This document shows, one piece after another, positions 18,626 to 26,925 of a DNA stretch of 64,000 nt (position 1 is its first letter; each line of letters opens with the position of its first letter). The stretch spans positions 186,001-250,000 of the forward strand of contig NZ_JAAIKR010000004.1 of the NCBI RefSeq assembly GCF_018221465.1, in the 5' to 3' direction. The DNA comes from Shewanella intestini (GTDB lineage: Bacteria > Pseudomonadota > Gammaproteobacteria > Enterobacterales > Shewanellaceae). The position numbers and the translations under genes are program-made. The notes under the pieces are model-generated. The model saw nothing but the letters and a program-made list of their open reading frames with translations. It ran no database searches and had not been told where the DNA came from.

Positions 18626-19933
18626 TTGTTTGATCGTTATGAAGCGGGTGAGACAGCCGTTCTTGTTCATATCGACTTCTCAGACGAAGAACGTCGTGAA
18701 GACTTAATTGAATTACAGTTGTTAGTTGAATCTGCTGGTGCGCGCTCAGTGGGTGTTGTTACTGGTAGTCGACGTTCTCCTGACCGAAAGTTTTTTATTG
18801 GTTCAGGTAAAACTGAAGAGTTGGCGGCAATGGTCGCTGCAACAGAAGCAAATGTGGTGATTTTTAATCATGCATTGAGCCCTGCTCAAGAGCGTAATCT
18901 TGAAGCGGTTTGCCAGTGTAGGGTGTTAGATAGAACCACACTCATCCTCGATATTTTTGCTCAACGAGCTCGGACACATGAAGGTAAGTTACAAGTGGAG
19001 CTAGCGCAATTGCGCCACATGTCAACACGCCTAATTCGTGGCTGGACTCACCTTGAGCGCCAAAAAGGTGGTATCGGAATGCGTGGCCCTGGGGAAACCC
19101 AGCTTGAAACAGATAGACGATTATTGCGTGGCCGCATTAAAAACATTAACCGACGCCTTGAAAAAGTTGATAAACAGCGTGAACAAAGTCGCCGTTCTCG
19201 CAAACGCAGTGAATTAGCAACGGTTTCACTCGTTGGGTATACCAACGCAGGGAAATCGACTTTGTTTAATGCACTGACCACGTCTGAAGTTTATGCTGCT
19301 GATCAGCTTTTTGCGACGCTAGATCCAACACTACGTAAGTTATCATTGCCAGATGGCGAGGTCATTCTTGCTGATACCGTTGGGTTTATCCGTCATTTAC
19401 CTCATGATTTAGTTGCTGCGTTTAAAGCAACCTTGCAAGAAACTCAACAAGCTGAAATCCTGTTGCACATTGTTGACTGTGCTGATGACAATATGGCGGA
19501 TAATTTTGATCAAGTGCAAGCTGTACTCGATGAAATTGGCGCTGGGGAGATAACCCAACTTGTTGTATGTAACAAAATTGATTTGTTAGAGGATTTTTCT
19601 CCTAGAGTCGATTATAACGAACAAGGCCAACCTGAACGAGTTTGGGTATCTGCTCATCAACGTTCTGGCTTTGAACTGTTATTGCAAGCTATTACCGATT
19701 TAATTGGTAAAGAGATCCATGAGTTAAGTTTGAAAATCCCTGCAACTGCGGGGCATTATCTTGGCCTGTTTTACCGTCTAGATGCAATACAGCAGAAAGA
19801 GTACGACGATCTGGGGAACTGTATAATAACTGTGAGAGTAGAGGATGGCGATTGGCGTCGTCTAATCAAGCAGAGCGAAGGCGAATTAGAGACTTTTGTC
19901 ATTGAGTCAGTCAATACAGAAGTCACCTGTTAA
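18626..19933 (+). CDS. hflX: Ribosome-associated GTPase HflX
   Basis: HflX is a GTPase that binds the 50S subunit and rescues stalled or heat-damaged 70S ribosomes. The N-terminal domain has FNHALSPAQERNLE and LDIFAQRARTHEGKLQVELAQL. The glycine-rich linker GGIGMRGPGETQLETDRR comes before a coiled coil, and the G domain has VSLVGYTNAGKSTLF, DTVGFIRHLPHDLV and NKIDLL. The start is TTG (18626), giving MFDRYEAGE, which aligns with E. coli MFDRYDAGE; AAGGA lies nine bases upstream. 435 residues (E. coli 426). Confidence 0.96.
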   Translation: MFDRYEAGETAVLVHIDFSDEERREDLIELQLLVESAGARSVGVVTGSRRSPDRKFFIGSGKTEELAAMVAATEANVVIFNHALSPAQERNLEAVCQCRVLDRTTLILDIFAQRARTHEGKLQVELAQLRHMSTRLIRGWTHLERQKGGIGMRGPGETQLETDRRLLRGRIKNINRRLEKVDKQREQSRRSRKRSELATVSLVGYTNAGKSTLFNALTTSEVYAADQLFATLDPTLRKLSLPDGEVILADTVGFIRHLPHDLVAAFKATLQETQQAEILLHIVDCADDNMADNFDQVQAVLDEIGAGEITQLVVCNKIDLLEDFSPRVDYNEQGQPERVWVSAHQRSGFELLLQAITDLIGKEIHELSLKIPATAGHYLGLFYRLDAIQQKEYDDLGNCIITVRVEDGDWRRLIKQSEGELETFVIESVNTEVTC

Positions 19934-19964
19934 ACTCATTTTTTCATCCGATTTGGAGTGCTAG

Positions 19965-21125
19965 ATGGCTTGGAATGAGCCCGGTAACAAGGGAGATAAA
20001 GACCCTTGGGGAAATAAAAGTGGTAACGATAAGGGACCACCGGATCTTGACGAAGTATTTCGTAATTTTTCAAAACGCTTTGGTGGTAAAGGAGGCAAAT
20101 CGTCTTCTGGTCAACCATTTAACATGATGACCCTTGGTGTCATTGCAGTCATTGCAATTGTCGTATGGGCGTTGTCTGGTTTATATACCATTAAAGAAGC
20201 AGAAAAAGGTGTTCACCTTCGTTTTGGTCAATATATTGATCAAGTCGGCCCTGGTCTGCATTGGAAAGCAACATTCATTGATGAAGTATACCCCGTCGAT
20301 GTTGAAACGTATCGTTCGCTCCCAGCATCAGGCAGCATGCTGACTTCTGATGAGAACGTCGTTAAAGTTGAACTAGTTGTGCAATATAGTGTTGCTGACG
20401 CTTACGAATACCTGTTCAGTGCCGTTGATGCTAATGCCAGTTTGCGTGAAGCAACAGACAGTGCGCTGCGTTATGTTATTGGCCATAACAACATGGACGA
20501 TATCTTAACAACAGGTCGTGACGGTATTCGCCGCGACACATGGAGTGAACTAGAACGTATTCTTGCCCCTTATAAATTAGGTCTTGAAATCCGTGATGTT
20601 AACTTCTTGCCAGCTCGTCCGCCTGAAGAAGTTAAGGATGCATTTGATGATGCTATCTCTGCTCAAGAAGATGAGCAAAGATTTATTCGTGAAGCTGAAG
20701 CATATGCGCGTGAGATTGCACCTAAAGCACGTGGTGAAGTAGAGCGTATGTCGCAACAAGCAGCAGCATACGAACAACGCGTGATTTTAGAAGCGCAAGG
20801 TAAAGTGGCTCGTTTTGAGAAATTGCTACCAGAATACACAGCGGCGCCTGAAGTTACACGTAAGCGTTTGTATCTTGAGTCTATGCAAGGTGTGATGGCT
20901 GATACCAACAAAGTCCTTATTGATACTAAGAACAACGGTAATTTGATGTATTTGCCACTTGATAAATTAATGGATAAATCTAAAGGTGGTGAAGTTAAGC
21001 AACCATCTGAAGTACAACACATTAATTCAAGTTCAAACTCTAACAGCACTACGCAATCGTATCCAACACAACCACAAAGTGGTCGTGTGTCGCGTGAAGA
21101 ACGTGCTCGTCAAGGGAGAGGATAA
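19965..21125 (+). CDS. hflK: FtsH protease modulator HflK
   Basis: HflK and HflC form a large SPFH/prohibitin-type complex around the FtsH protease in the inner membrane. This 386-residue protein has a Gly/Lys-rich cytoplasmic N terminus, one membrane helix (about residues 52-70), an SPFH/Band 7 domain starting at about residue 75 (GVHLRFGQYI), a helical stretch rich in Ala/Glu/Arg, and a Ser/Asn/Gln-rich tail. A GGAG ribosome site precedes the ATG. hflC begins two bases after its stop. Confidence 0.96.
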   Translation: MAWNEPGNKGDKDPWGNKSGNDKGPPDLDEVFRNFSKRFGGKGGKSSSGQPFNMMTLGVIAVIAIVVWALSGLYTIKEAEKGVHLRFGQYIDQVGPGLHWKATFIDEVYPVDVETYRSLPASGSMLTSDENVVKVELVVQYSVADAYEYLFSAVDANASLREATDSALRYVIGHNNMDDILTTGRDGIRRDTWSELERILAPYKLGLEIRDVNFLPARPPEEVKDAFDDAISAQEDEQRFIREAEAYAREIAPKARGEVERMSQQAAAYEQRVILEAQGKVARFEKLLPEYTAAPEVTRKRLYLESMQGVMADTNKVLIDTKNNGNLMYLPLDKLMDKSKGGEVKQPSEVQHINSSSNSNSTTQSYPTQPQSGRVSREERARQGRG

Positions 21126-21127
21126 TC

Positions 21128-22021
21128 ATGGGTAGAATTGGATTAATTGTTTTAGTTGTTATCTTAGGCGTTGGTTATTCATCGTTGATGGTTGTACATG
21201 AAGGTGAACGTGCCATTGTTTCACGCTTTGGTAAAGTTGCTAAAGATGTGGTTGATGGTCAAGAAATTACGCGTGTTTTCGCGCCAGGTTTACACTTTAA
21301 GTTGCCTGTCATTGATAAACCTCGTTACCTTGATGCACGTATTCAAACCCTTGATGGTGCAGCTGACCGCTTTGTTACCTCAGAGAAGAAAGATTTGATG
21401 GTCGATTCATACGTTAAATGGCGTATTAAAGACTTTGAGAAATATTATTTATCTACAAATGGTGGTGTTAAGGCTAATGCTGAAATGCTATTACAAGCGA
21501 AAATCAATAACGACCTTCGAACTGAATTTGGACGCAGAACAATTAAAGAAATTGTTTCTGGTAAACGTGATGAATTACAGATAGATGCACTCTCTAATGC
21601 CTCTGAAAGTGCTGAAAACTTAGGTATTGAAGTTGTTGATGTGCGAGTAAAGCAAATTAACTTACCGGCAAACGTGAGTACTAGTATTTATCAACGTATG
21701 CGTGCAGAACGTCAAGCTGTTGCTCGTGAACATCGTGCTCAAGGTAAAGAGCAGGCCGAGATTATTCGTGCAAAAATTGATGCAAACGTAACGGTTCAAA
21801 TTGCTGAAGCTAAACGCAAAGCGCTGACGGTTCGTGGTGAAGGTGATGCAAAATCAGCTAAGATTTATGCAGATGCATTTTCTAAAGATGCTGAGTTTTA
21901 TGGTTTTCTTCGTAGTCTAGAAGCGTACAAAGAAAGCTTTAAAGGCAGCGGTGACATCATGGTACTTGAGCCAGACAGTGACTTCTTTAAGTATATGAAG
22001 TCAATGGATGGAACCAAATAA
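21128..22021 (+). CDS. hflC: FtsH protease modulator HflC
   Basis: Partner of HflK in the FtsH-surrounding complex. It has an N-terminal membrane helix (about 4-20), an SPFH domain (GERAIVSRFGKV, PGLHFKLPVIDKPRYLDARIQ) and a long Ala/Glu/Lys helix that stacks in the cage (RAERQAVAREHRAQGKEQAE). The 297-residue length is usual for HflC (E. coli 334). It is the last gene of the cluster; a strong terminator follows 12 bases after the stop. Confidence 0.96.
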   Translation: MGRIGLIVLVVILGVGYSSLMVVHEGERAIVSRFGKVAKDVVDGQEITRVFAPGLHFKLPVIDKPRYLDARIQTLDGAADRFVTSEKKDLMVDSYVKWRIKDFEKYYLSTNGGVKANAEMLLQAKINNDLRTEFGRRTIKEIVSGKRDELQIDALSNASESAENLGIEVVDVRVKQINLPANVSTSIYQRMRAERQAVAREHRAQGKEQAEIIRAKIDANVTVQIAEAKRKALTVRGEGDAKSAKIYADAFSKDAEFYGFLRSLEAYKESFKGSGDIMVLEPDSDFFKYMKSMDGTK

Positions 22022-22033
22022 GGTTATCGACAT

Positions 22034-22064
22034 AAAAAGCCCGGTTGTTACCGGGCTTTTTTTT
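22034..22064 (+). terminator. Rho-independent terminator of the hfq-hflXKC unit
   Basis: AAAAAGCCCGG and CCGGGCTTTTT arms around a short TTGTTA loop, ending in a run of eight T. Confidence 0.95.
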
Positions 22065-22433
22065 GGATTTTTTTTGCCGTATTTAGCCGTTTACCAAAAG
22101 AGATTGTTTGAAATAAATTCAGTTTTACTTATAAATACACCTCAATCTACATTAGAGATGAGTGTATTAGTATAAAAGCCATATATATCTACTATTTATG
22201 TTAATCGTTTTGTTGTGTTTATTGCTTGTGCGTCCATGGTTGTGGTTGAATTGTAAGCTAAATGATAAAAAACAGGCGATATCCGTAACTTAGTTGTGTG
22301 TTTTTACTATGATCTGCTTCTAATTTTTCGTTATAATGAGCCCCGCCTCAAACTATGATTTTAACAAGTAGAGGTTCTAATTGTTAAAAACATCGAAATA
22401 TAAAAATTCCAACACTCTTTGGGAGATAAGTGG
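22065..22433. other. Intergenic leader before petABC
   Basis: No gene is visible. A TATAAT at 22332-22337 is a good -10 candidate about 96 bases before the petA start, but I see no convincing -35 at the right distance. The rest is AT-rich sequence without notable repeats. Confidence 0.5.
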
Positions 22434-23024
22434 ATGAGCAATGCGCCAGTCGATACCGGACGTCGCAGATTCTTGACAGCCGCTACCGCCGTTGTAGGTG
22501 GAGCAGGTGCTGCAGCAGTTGCAGTACCTTTTATTAAGTCATGGAATCCGAGCGCCAAAGCAAAAGCTGCAGGAGCACCGGTAGAAGTAAATATTAATAA
22601 AGTGGAACCCGGTCAATTAATTCGCGTTGAATGGCGCGGAAAACCGGTTTGGGTTGTACGTCGTACTGAAACCGTTCTTAACGAACTAGAAAAATTAGAC
22701 GGTCAATTACGCGACCCCGCGTCACAAGAAGAACAACAGCCTGATTATGCTAAAAATCCAGCTCGTTCAATTAAACCTGAGTTCTTTATTGCCGTTGGCA
22801 TTTGTACTCATTTAGGTTGCTCTCCAACTTATTTACCTGATTCATTTGGTGAGCAGGTTGAAGGGGTTACTGCTGGTTTCTTTTGTCCATGTCATGGCTC
22901 TAAGTTTGATATGGCAGGAAGAGTATTCCAAGGTGTACCTGCACCACTAAATTTAGTCATCCCACCGCATCAATACCTTGATGATAATACCGTGCTTATC
23001 GGTGTCGATAAGGGAGAAGCGTAA
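22434..23024 (+). CDS. petA: Ubiquinol-cytochrome c reductase, Rieske iron-sulfur subunit
   Basis: This is the [2Fe-2S] subunit of the bc1 complex, moving electrons from ubiquinol to cytochrome c1. A Tat-type signal anchor (DTGRRRFLTAAT, then a hydrophobic stretch to about residue 37) precedes the Rieske fold with both cluster motifs, CTHLGCSP and CPCHGS. The ATG at 22434 with GGGAG upstream gives 196 residues; a TTG 15 bases earlier includes the ribosome-binding region and is rejected. Its stop overlaps the petB start by one base. Confidence 0.97.
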   Translation: MSNAPVDTGRRRFLTAATAVVGGAGAAAVAVPFIKSWNPSAKAKAAGAPVEVNINKVEPGQLIRVEWRGKPVWVVRRTETVLNELEKLDGQLRDPASQEEQQPDYAKNPARSIKPEFFIAVGICTHLGCSPTYLPDSFGEQVEGVTAGFFCPCHGSKFDMAGRVFQGVPAPLNLVIPPHQYLDDNTVLIGVDKGEA

Positions 23025-24238
23025 TGGTTAAGAATATTGTCGATTGGATTGATGCTCGTATCCCAATGACGGCGACTTATAATCGTCATGTTGGTCAGTA
23101 TGCGACGCCTAAAAACTTTAACTTTTGGTACTTTTTCGGTTCACTTGCACTACTTGTTTTAGTGAATCAACTGTTAACCGGTATTTGGTTAACGATGAAC
23201 TATGTACCAACAGCAGAGGGCGCGTTTGCATCTGTTGAATATATAATGCGTGATGTTGAATATGGCTGGTTGCTGCGTTACATGCACTCGACCGGAGCCT
23301 CGGCATTTTTCGTGGTGATATACCTGCATATGTTTCGTGGGCTTATTTACGGTTCGTATCAAAAACCAAGAGAGTTGCTTTGGTTATTCGGGATGCTTAT
23401 CTTCCTAGTCTTAATGGCTGAAGCTTTCATGGGGTATTTATTACCATGGGGCCAAATGTCGTATTGGGGCGCGCAAGTTATTATCTCACTGTTTGGTGCA
23501 ATTCCGATTATTGGGGATGATTTAACACTGTGGATCCGTGGTGATTATGTTGTATCAGGCGCGACCTTAAACCGCTTCTTTGCTTTGCATGTTATTGCTT
23601 TACCTTTAGTGCTAGTCGTGTTGGTTTTCCTTCACTTAATTGCATTACATGAAGTGGGGTCTAACAACCCAGACGGTGTTGAAATTAAACAAAATAAAGA
23701 TGAAAACGGTTGGCCTGTTGATGGTATTCCATTCCATCCTTATTACACCGTTAAAGATATTATGGGCGTAGCCGGTTTCTTGATTGTCTTCTGTTATGTA
23801 TTGTTCTTTATGCCAGAAGGTGGTGGTTACTTCTTAGAAAAACCAAACTTTGAAGCTGCTAACCCAATGAAAACACCAGAACATATTGCGCCTGTTTGGT
23901 ATTTCACACCGTTCTATGCAATTTTACGTGCGATTCCTGACAAGCTCTTAGGCGTTGTCGGAATGGGCTTAGCTATTGGTGTATTGTTTGTATTGCCTTG
24001 GTTAGACCGTTGTCGCGTTAAGTCAATCAGATATCGTGGTTTAATCCATAAGATTAACATTGCGCAGTTTACTGTTTCATTCCTTGTATTAGGTTATTTA
24101 GGTGCGGTTCCTGCAACACCTGAATTAACAGTTGCTGCACGTATTTTCACTTTCACTTATTTTGCTTTCTTCGTTGCGCTGTGGGTTTACAGTAAAAATG
24201 AGAAAACCAAACCAGTGCCAACAAGGGTGACTCACTAA
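23024..24238 (+). CDS. petB: Ubiquinol-cytochrome c reductase, cytochrome b subunit
   Basis: The membrane core of the bc1 complex, carrying hemes bL and bH and both quinone sites. Four heme-ligand histidines are visible, in RYMHSTGAS/YLHMFRG and ALHVIAL/FLHLIALHE. The Qo-site motif is PVWY (APVWYFTPFYAILR) instead of the classic PEWY, as occurs in some proteobacteria. At 404 residues with about eight transmembrane helices it is the usual single-chain form. It overlaps petA and petC by one base each, so the three are translated from one mRNA. Confidence 0.97.
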   Translation: MVKNIVDWIDARIPMTATYNRHVGQYATPKNFNFWYFFGSLALLVLVNQLLTGIWLTMNYVPTAEGAFASVEYIMRDVEYGWLLRYMHSTGASAFFVVIYLHMFRGLIYGSYQKPRELLWLFGMLIFLVLMAEAFMGYLLPWGQMSYWGAQVIISLFGAIPIIGDDLTLWIRGDYVVSGATLNRFFALHVIALPLVLVVLVFLHLIALHEVGSNNPDGVEIKQNKDENGWPVDGIPFHPYYTVKDIMGVAGFLIVFCYVLFFMPEGGGYFLEKPNFEAANPMKTPEHIAPVWYFTPFYAILRAIPDKLLGVVGMGLAIGVLFVLPWLDRCRVKSIRYRGLIHKINIAQFTVSFLVLGYLGAVPATPELTVAARIFTFTYFAFFVALWVYSKNEKTKPVPTRVTH

Positions 24239-24936
24239 TGAAAAAGTTATTAATTGCATTAGTTACATTGTTACCGTCCCTTGCTATTGCAGCAGGTGGA
24301 GGCAATGTAAATTTAGAAAGTGCCAATATCGATTTAAAAGATAATGCTTCTTTAGAGCGTGGATTAGGTCTATTTCAACAATATTGTGCAGGTTGTCATA
24401 GCACGCAGTATCAACGCTATGGTCGTGTGGCTGAAGACCTTGGTATTTCGGTTGAAGACATGCGCAGCAAGTACATGCCTGCTGATACCAAAATTGGTGC
24501 GTTAATGGAAAGTGCAATACCTGATGCTAATGCGGCTAAATGGTTCGGTGCGATGCCACCTGACTTAACATTAGTGGCTCGTGTGCGCGGTGAAGACTGG
24601 GTCTATTCATACCTTAAAGGCTTTTATGCTGATTCTTCGCGTCCATTTGGCGTCAATAATACTGTATTTCCGCTAGTCGGTATGCCTCATGTACTGCAAG
24701 ATTTACAAGGACTTGCAGTGCAACAAGACGATGGTTCATTAGTCGCAACCGGTGGACTGATGAATGAACAAGAGTATGACCAAGCAGTAAGAGATATTAC
24801 GGGGTTCCTCGTCTACTCAGCTGATCCTGTGAAGCTTGAGCGTGAAGCCTTAGGTTTTTGGGTGCTTGGATTCTTGTTTATTTTCTTCGTAATTGCATAT
24901 TTCTTGAAGAAAGAATACTGGAAAGATGTACACTAG
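24238..24936 (+). CDS. petC: Ubiquinol-cytochrome c reductase, cytochrome c1 subunit
   Basis: Cytochrome c1 accepts electrons from the Rieske protein. A cleavable signal (about 1-19) leads to a periplasmic domain with one heme c site, CAGCH (about residue 51), a likely Met ligand in the MPHVLQDLQG region, and a single C-terminal membrane anchor (FWVLGFLFIFFVIAYFL). 232 residues. It completes a petABC operon, and sspAB follows after a terminator-like hairpin. Confidence 0.96.
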   Translation: MKKLLIALVTLLPSLAIAAGGGNVNLESANIDLKDNASLERGLGLFQQYCAGCHSTQYQRYGRVAEDLGISVEDMRSKYMPADTKIGALMESAIPDANAAKWFGAMPPDLTLVARVRGEDWVYSYLKGFYADSSRPFGVNNTVFPLVGMPHVLQDLQGLAVQQDDGSLVATGGLMNEQEYDQAVRDITGFLVYSADPVKLEREALGFWVLGFLFIFFVIAYFLKKEYWKDVH

Positions 24937-24975
24937 CCTTACTTAACAGGTAGAATACACTATCCGCATACTATA

Positions 24976-25014
24976 AACGGGGGGCTTTGCCCCTCGTTTG
25001 TTTTGTTTTTTACT
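24976..25014 (+). terminator. Terminator of petABC
   Basis: AACGGGGGGC, a TTT loop, and GCCCCTCGTT form a GC-rich hairpin followed by a T-rich tract. Some readthrough into sspA is possible because sspA starts only 20 bases later. Confidence 0.8.
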
Positions 25015-25033
25015 TAGATTCTGGAGGGTATCA

Positions 25034-25663
25034 ATGGCTGTTGCTGCCAACAAACGCTCTATCATGACACTTTTTTCTGGTGCCGATGATTTATATAGCC
25101 ACCAAGTACGTATCGTCTTGGCTGAAAAGGGGGTAACTGTTGATGTTTTACAAGTTGACCCAAGTGAGATGCCTGAAGATTTACTAGAAGTAAATCCATA
25201 CAACTCAGTACCAACTTTAGTTGATCGTGAGTTAGTACTTTATGAGTCTCGTATCATTATGGAATATTTGGATGAGCGTTTCCCGCATCCTCCATTAATG
25301 CCAGTATATCCAGTTTCTCGTGGTCAAAGCCGCTTGATGATGCATCGCATTGATACCGATTGGTATGTACTTGTTGATCGTATTCGTAGTGGTGATCGTG
25401 TTGAAGAAGCGCGTAAAGAGTTAACAGAAAGCTTAGTTGCTTTAGCGCCTGTTTTTGCTGAAATGCCTTACTTTATGAGTGAAGAATTTGGCCTAGCAGA
25501 CTGTTATTTAGGCCCGCTATTATGGCGTTTGCCTGAGCTTGGTATCAATTTAGATATTCGTACTTCTAAAGATATCAATGCATATATGACCCGTATTTTC
25601 GAACGTGAGTCATTTAAAGCATCATTAACAGAGGTTGAGCGCGAAATGCGCATGGGCATGTAA
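25034..25663 (+). CDS. sspA: Stringent starvation protein A
   Basis: SspA is a glutathione-S-transferase-fold protein that binds RNA polymerase and supports stationary-phase and acid-stress transcription in E. coli. The thioredoxin-like N-terminal part has NPYNSVPTLVDRELVLYESRIIMEYLDERFPHPPLMP, a typical GST layout, followed by a helical domain. ATG at 25034 has GGAGG seven bases upstream and gives 209 residues (E. coli 212). The longer frame from 24998 runs through the terminator and is rejected. Its stop overlaps the sspB start. Confidence 0.96.
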   Translation: MAVAANKRSIMTLFSGADDLYSHQVRIVLAEKGVTVDVLQVDPSEMPEDLLEVNPYNSVPTLVDRELVLYESRIIMEYLDERFPHPPLMPVYPVSRGQSRLMMHRIDTDWYVLVDRIRSGDRVEEARKELTESLVALAPVFAEMPYFMSEEFGLADCYLGPLLWRLPELGINLDIRTSKDINAYMTRIFERESFKASLTEVEREMRMGM

Positions 25664-26145
25664 TGAAGCCAATAACACCCAATCGTCCATATTTGTTGCG
25701 TGCGTATTATGAGTGGTTGATGGATAACCACTTGACGCCACATGTTGTCGTGGATGCATTTGTGCCAGGAACTGAAGTGCCTCAGCAGTTTGTTAAAGAC
25801 GGACAAATTGTATTGAATATCGCTTCAGGTGCTGTCGGCAATTTGCAAATGACCAACGACGCGGTTGAATTCAACGCGCGTTTTGGTGGTGTGCCTCAAC
25901 AAGTTTATTTGCCGTTGGCGTCTATTGTGGCAATTTATGCTCGTGAAAACGGTGCTGGTACAGTATTTGATGCCGACGATGCTTATGATGTTGAAGCAGA
26001 AGGTGAGCATCTTTCTTCTGTATCAACTGCGCCGATTAAGTCACCGATGAAAGACGTGTCTAAATCAGAGTTATCTGAAACTGCAGGCACACAATCAACG
26101 GATGAAAAACCAAAGCGCAAAAGTCATTTAACGCTCGTTAAATAA
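25663..26145 (+). CDS. sspB: ClpXP adaptor protein SspB
   Basis: SspB delivers ssrA-tagged proteins to ClpXP. The N-terminal substrate-binding domain (RPYLLRAYYEWLMDNHLTPHVVVDA, shown here only to mark its position near residues 5-29) is followed by a poorly ordered linker and a C-terminal SHLTLVK. The last residues correspond to the short ClpX-binding tail (E. coli LRVVK). 160 residues (E. coli 165). It is translationally linked to sspA by a one-base overlap and ends before a terminator. Confidence 0.96.
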   Translation: MKPITPNRPYLLRAYYEWLMDNHLTPHVVVDAFVPGTEVPQQFVKDGQIVLNIASGAVGNLQMTNDAVEFNARFGGVPQQVYLPLASIVAIYARENGAGTVFDADDAYDVEAEGEHLSSVSTAPIKSPMKDVSKSELSETAGTQSTDEKPKRKSHLTLVK

Positions 26146-26162
26146 ATGCTTAAGCAATTTTG

Positions 26163-26189
26163 AAAACCAGTCTTTTGGCTGGTTTTTTT
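26163..26189 (+). terminator. Rho-independent terminator of sspAB
   Basis: AAAACCAG (26163-26170) and CTGGTTTT (26179-26186) arms with a T tract. Confidence 0.9.
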
Positions 26190-26218
26190 ATGACTAAAAT
26201 TAATATTTTGGAAAGAAC

Positions 26219-26800
26219 ATGTTGCTGGTGATTGATAATTATGACTCGTTTACCTTTAATTTAGTGCAGTATTTTCAAACATTAAATCAACACGTATTGG
26301 TTAAGCGTAATGACGAAATTTCAATTGCTGAAATTGAAGCGCTTGCGCCTAGTCATATCGTGATTTCCCCAGGGCCATGTACACCTAATGAGGCAGGTAT
26401 CTCTCTTACCGTGATTAACCATTTTGCTGGAAAGCTGCCAATCTTAGGTGTGTGTTTAGGTCACCAAGCTATTGGACAAGTGTTCGGAGCGAATGTGGTA
26501 CGAGCAAAGCGAGTCATGCACGGTAAAACCAGCTTAATTAACCATACGGGTAAAGGCTTATTTAGCGAATTGAATAACCCTTTAAGAGTGACAAGATACC
26601 ACTCGTTATTGTTAGAATCGTTGCCTACTGACTTTGTATTAGATGCATGGTTTGATGACGAAACACATGGCCAAGAAATCATGGCGATGCATCATAAAAC
26701 ATTACCTATTTTCAGCGTTCAATTTCATCCTGAATCTATTTTAACCGAGCAAGGTCATGAGTTACTTAAACACTTCATACAAATGACACCTGCCATTTAA
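26219..26800 (+). CDS. pabA: Aminodeoxychorismate/anthranilate synthase glutamine amidotransferase subunit
   Basis: A class I glutamine amidotransferase of 193 residues that gives ammonia to chorismate. The catalytic Cys is in [11 protein letters not shown], the oxyanion region is [13 protein letters not shown], and the His/Glu pair is in [11 protein letters not shown]. PabA and TrpG are hard to separate by sequence. The location near argD, as in E. coli, and the absence of trp genes favour PabA (folate synthesis), although such subunits can serve both synthases. Confidence 0.88.
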   Translation: MLLVIDNYDSFTFNLVQYFQTLNQHVLVKRNDEISIAEIEALAPSHIVISPGPCTPNEAGISLTVINHFAGKLPILGVCLGHQAIGQVFGANVVRAKRVMHGKTSLINHTGKGLFSELNNPLRVTRYHSLLLESLPTDFVLDAWFDDETHGQEIMAMHHKTLPIFSVQFHPESILTEQGHELLKHFIQMTPAI

Positions 26801-26925
26801 GTACGACTTATCAATAACAGTGTTTACTCTGTTACAACTTAGACTCGATTTGGGACAGAAACCTAAACAAACTTATGCTATAAAGTTGGTTTAAAATAAT
26901 AATAGGCTTACTAAAGGGACATTTC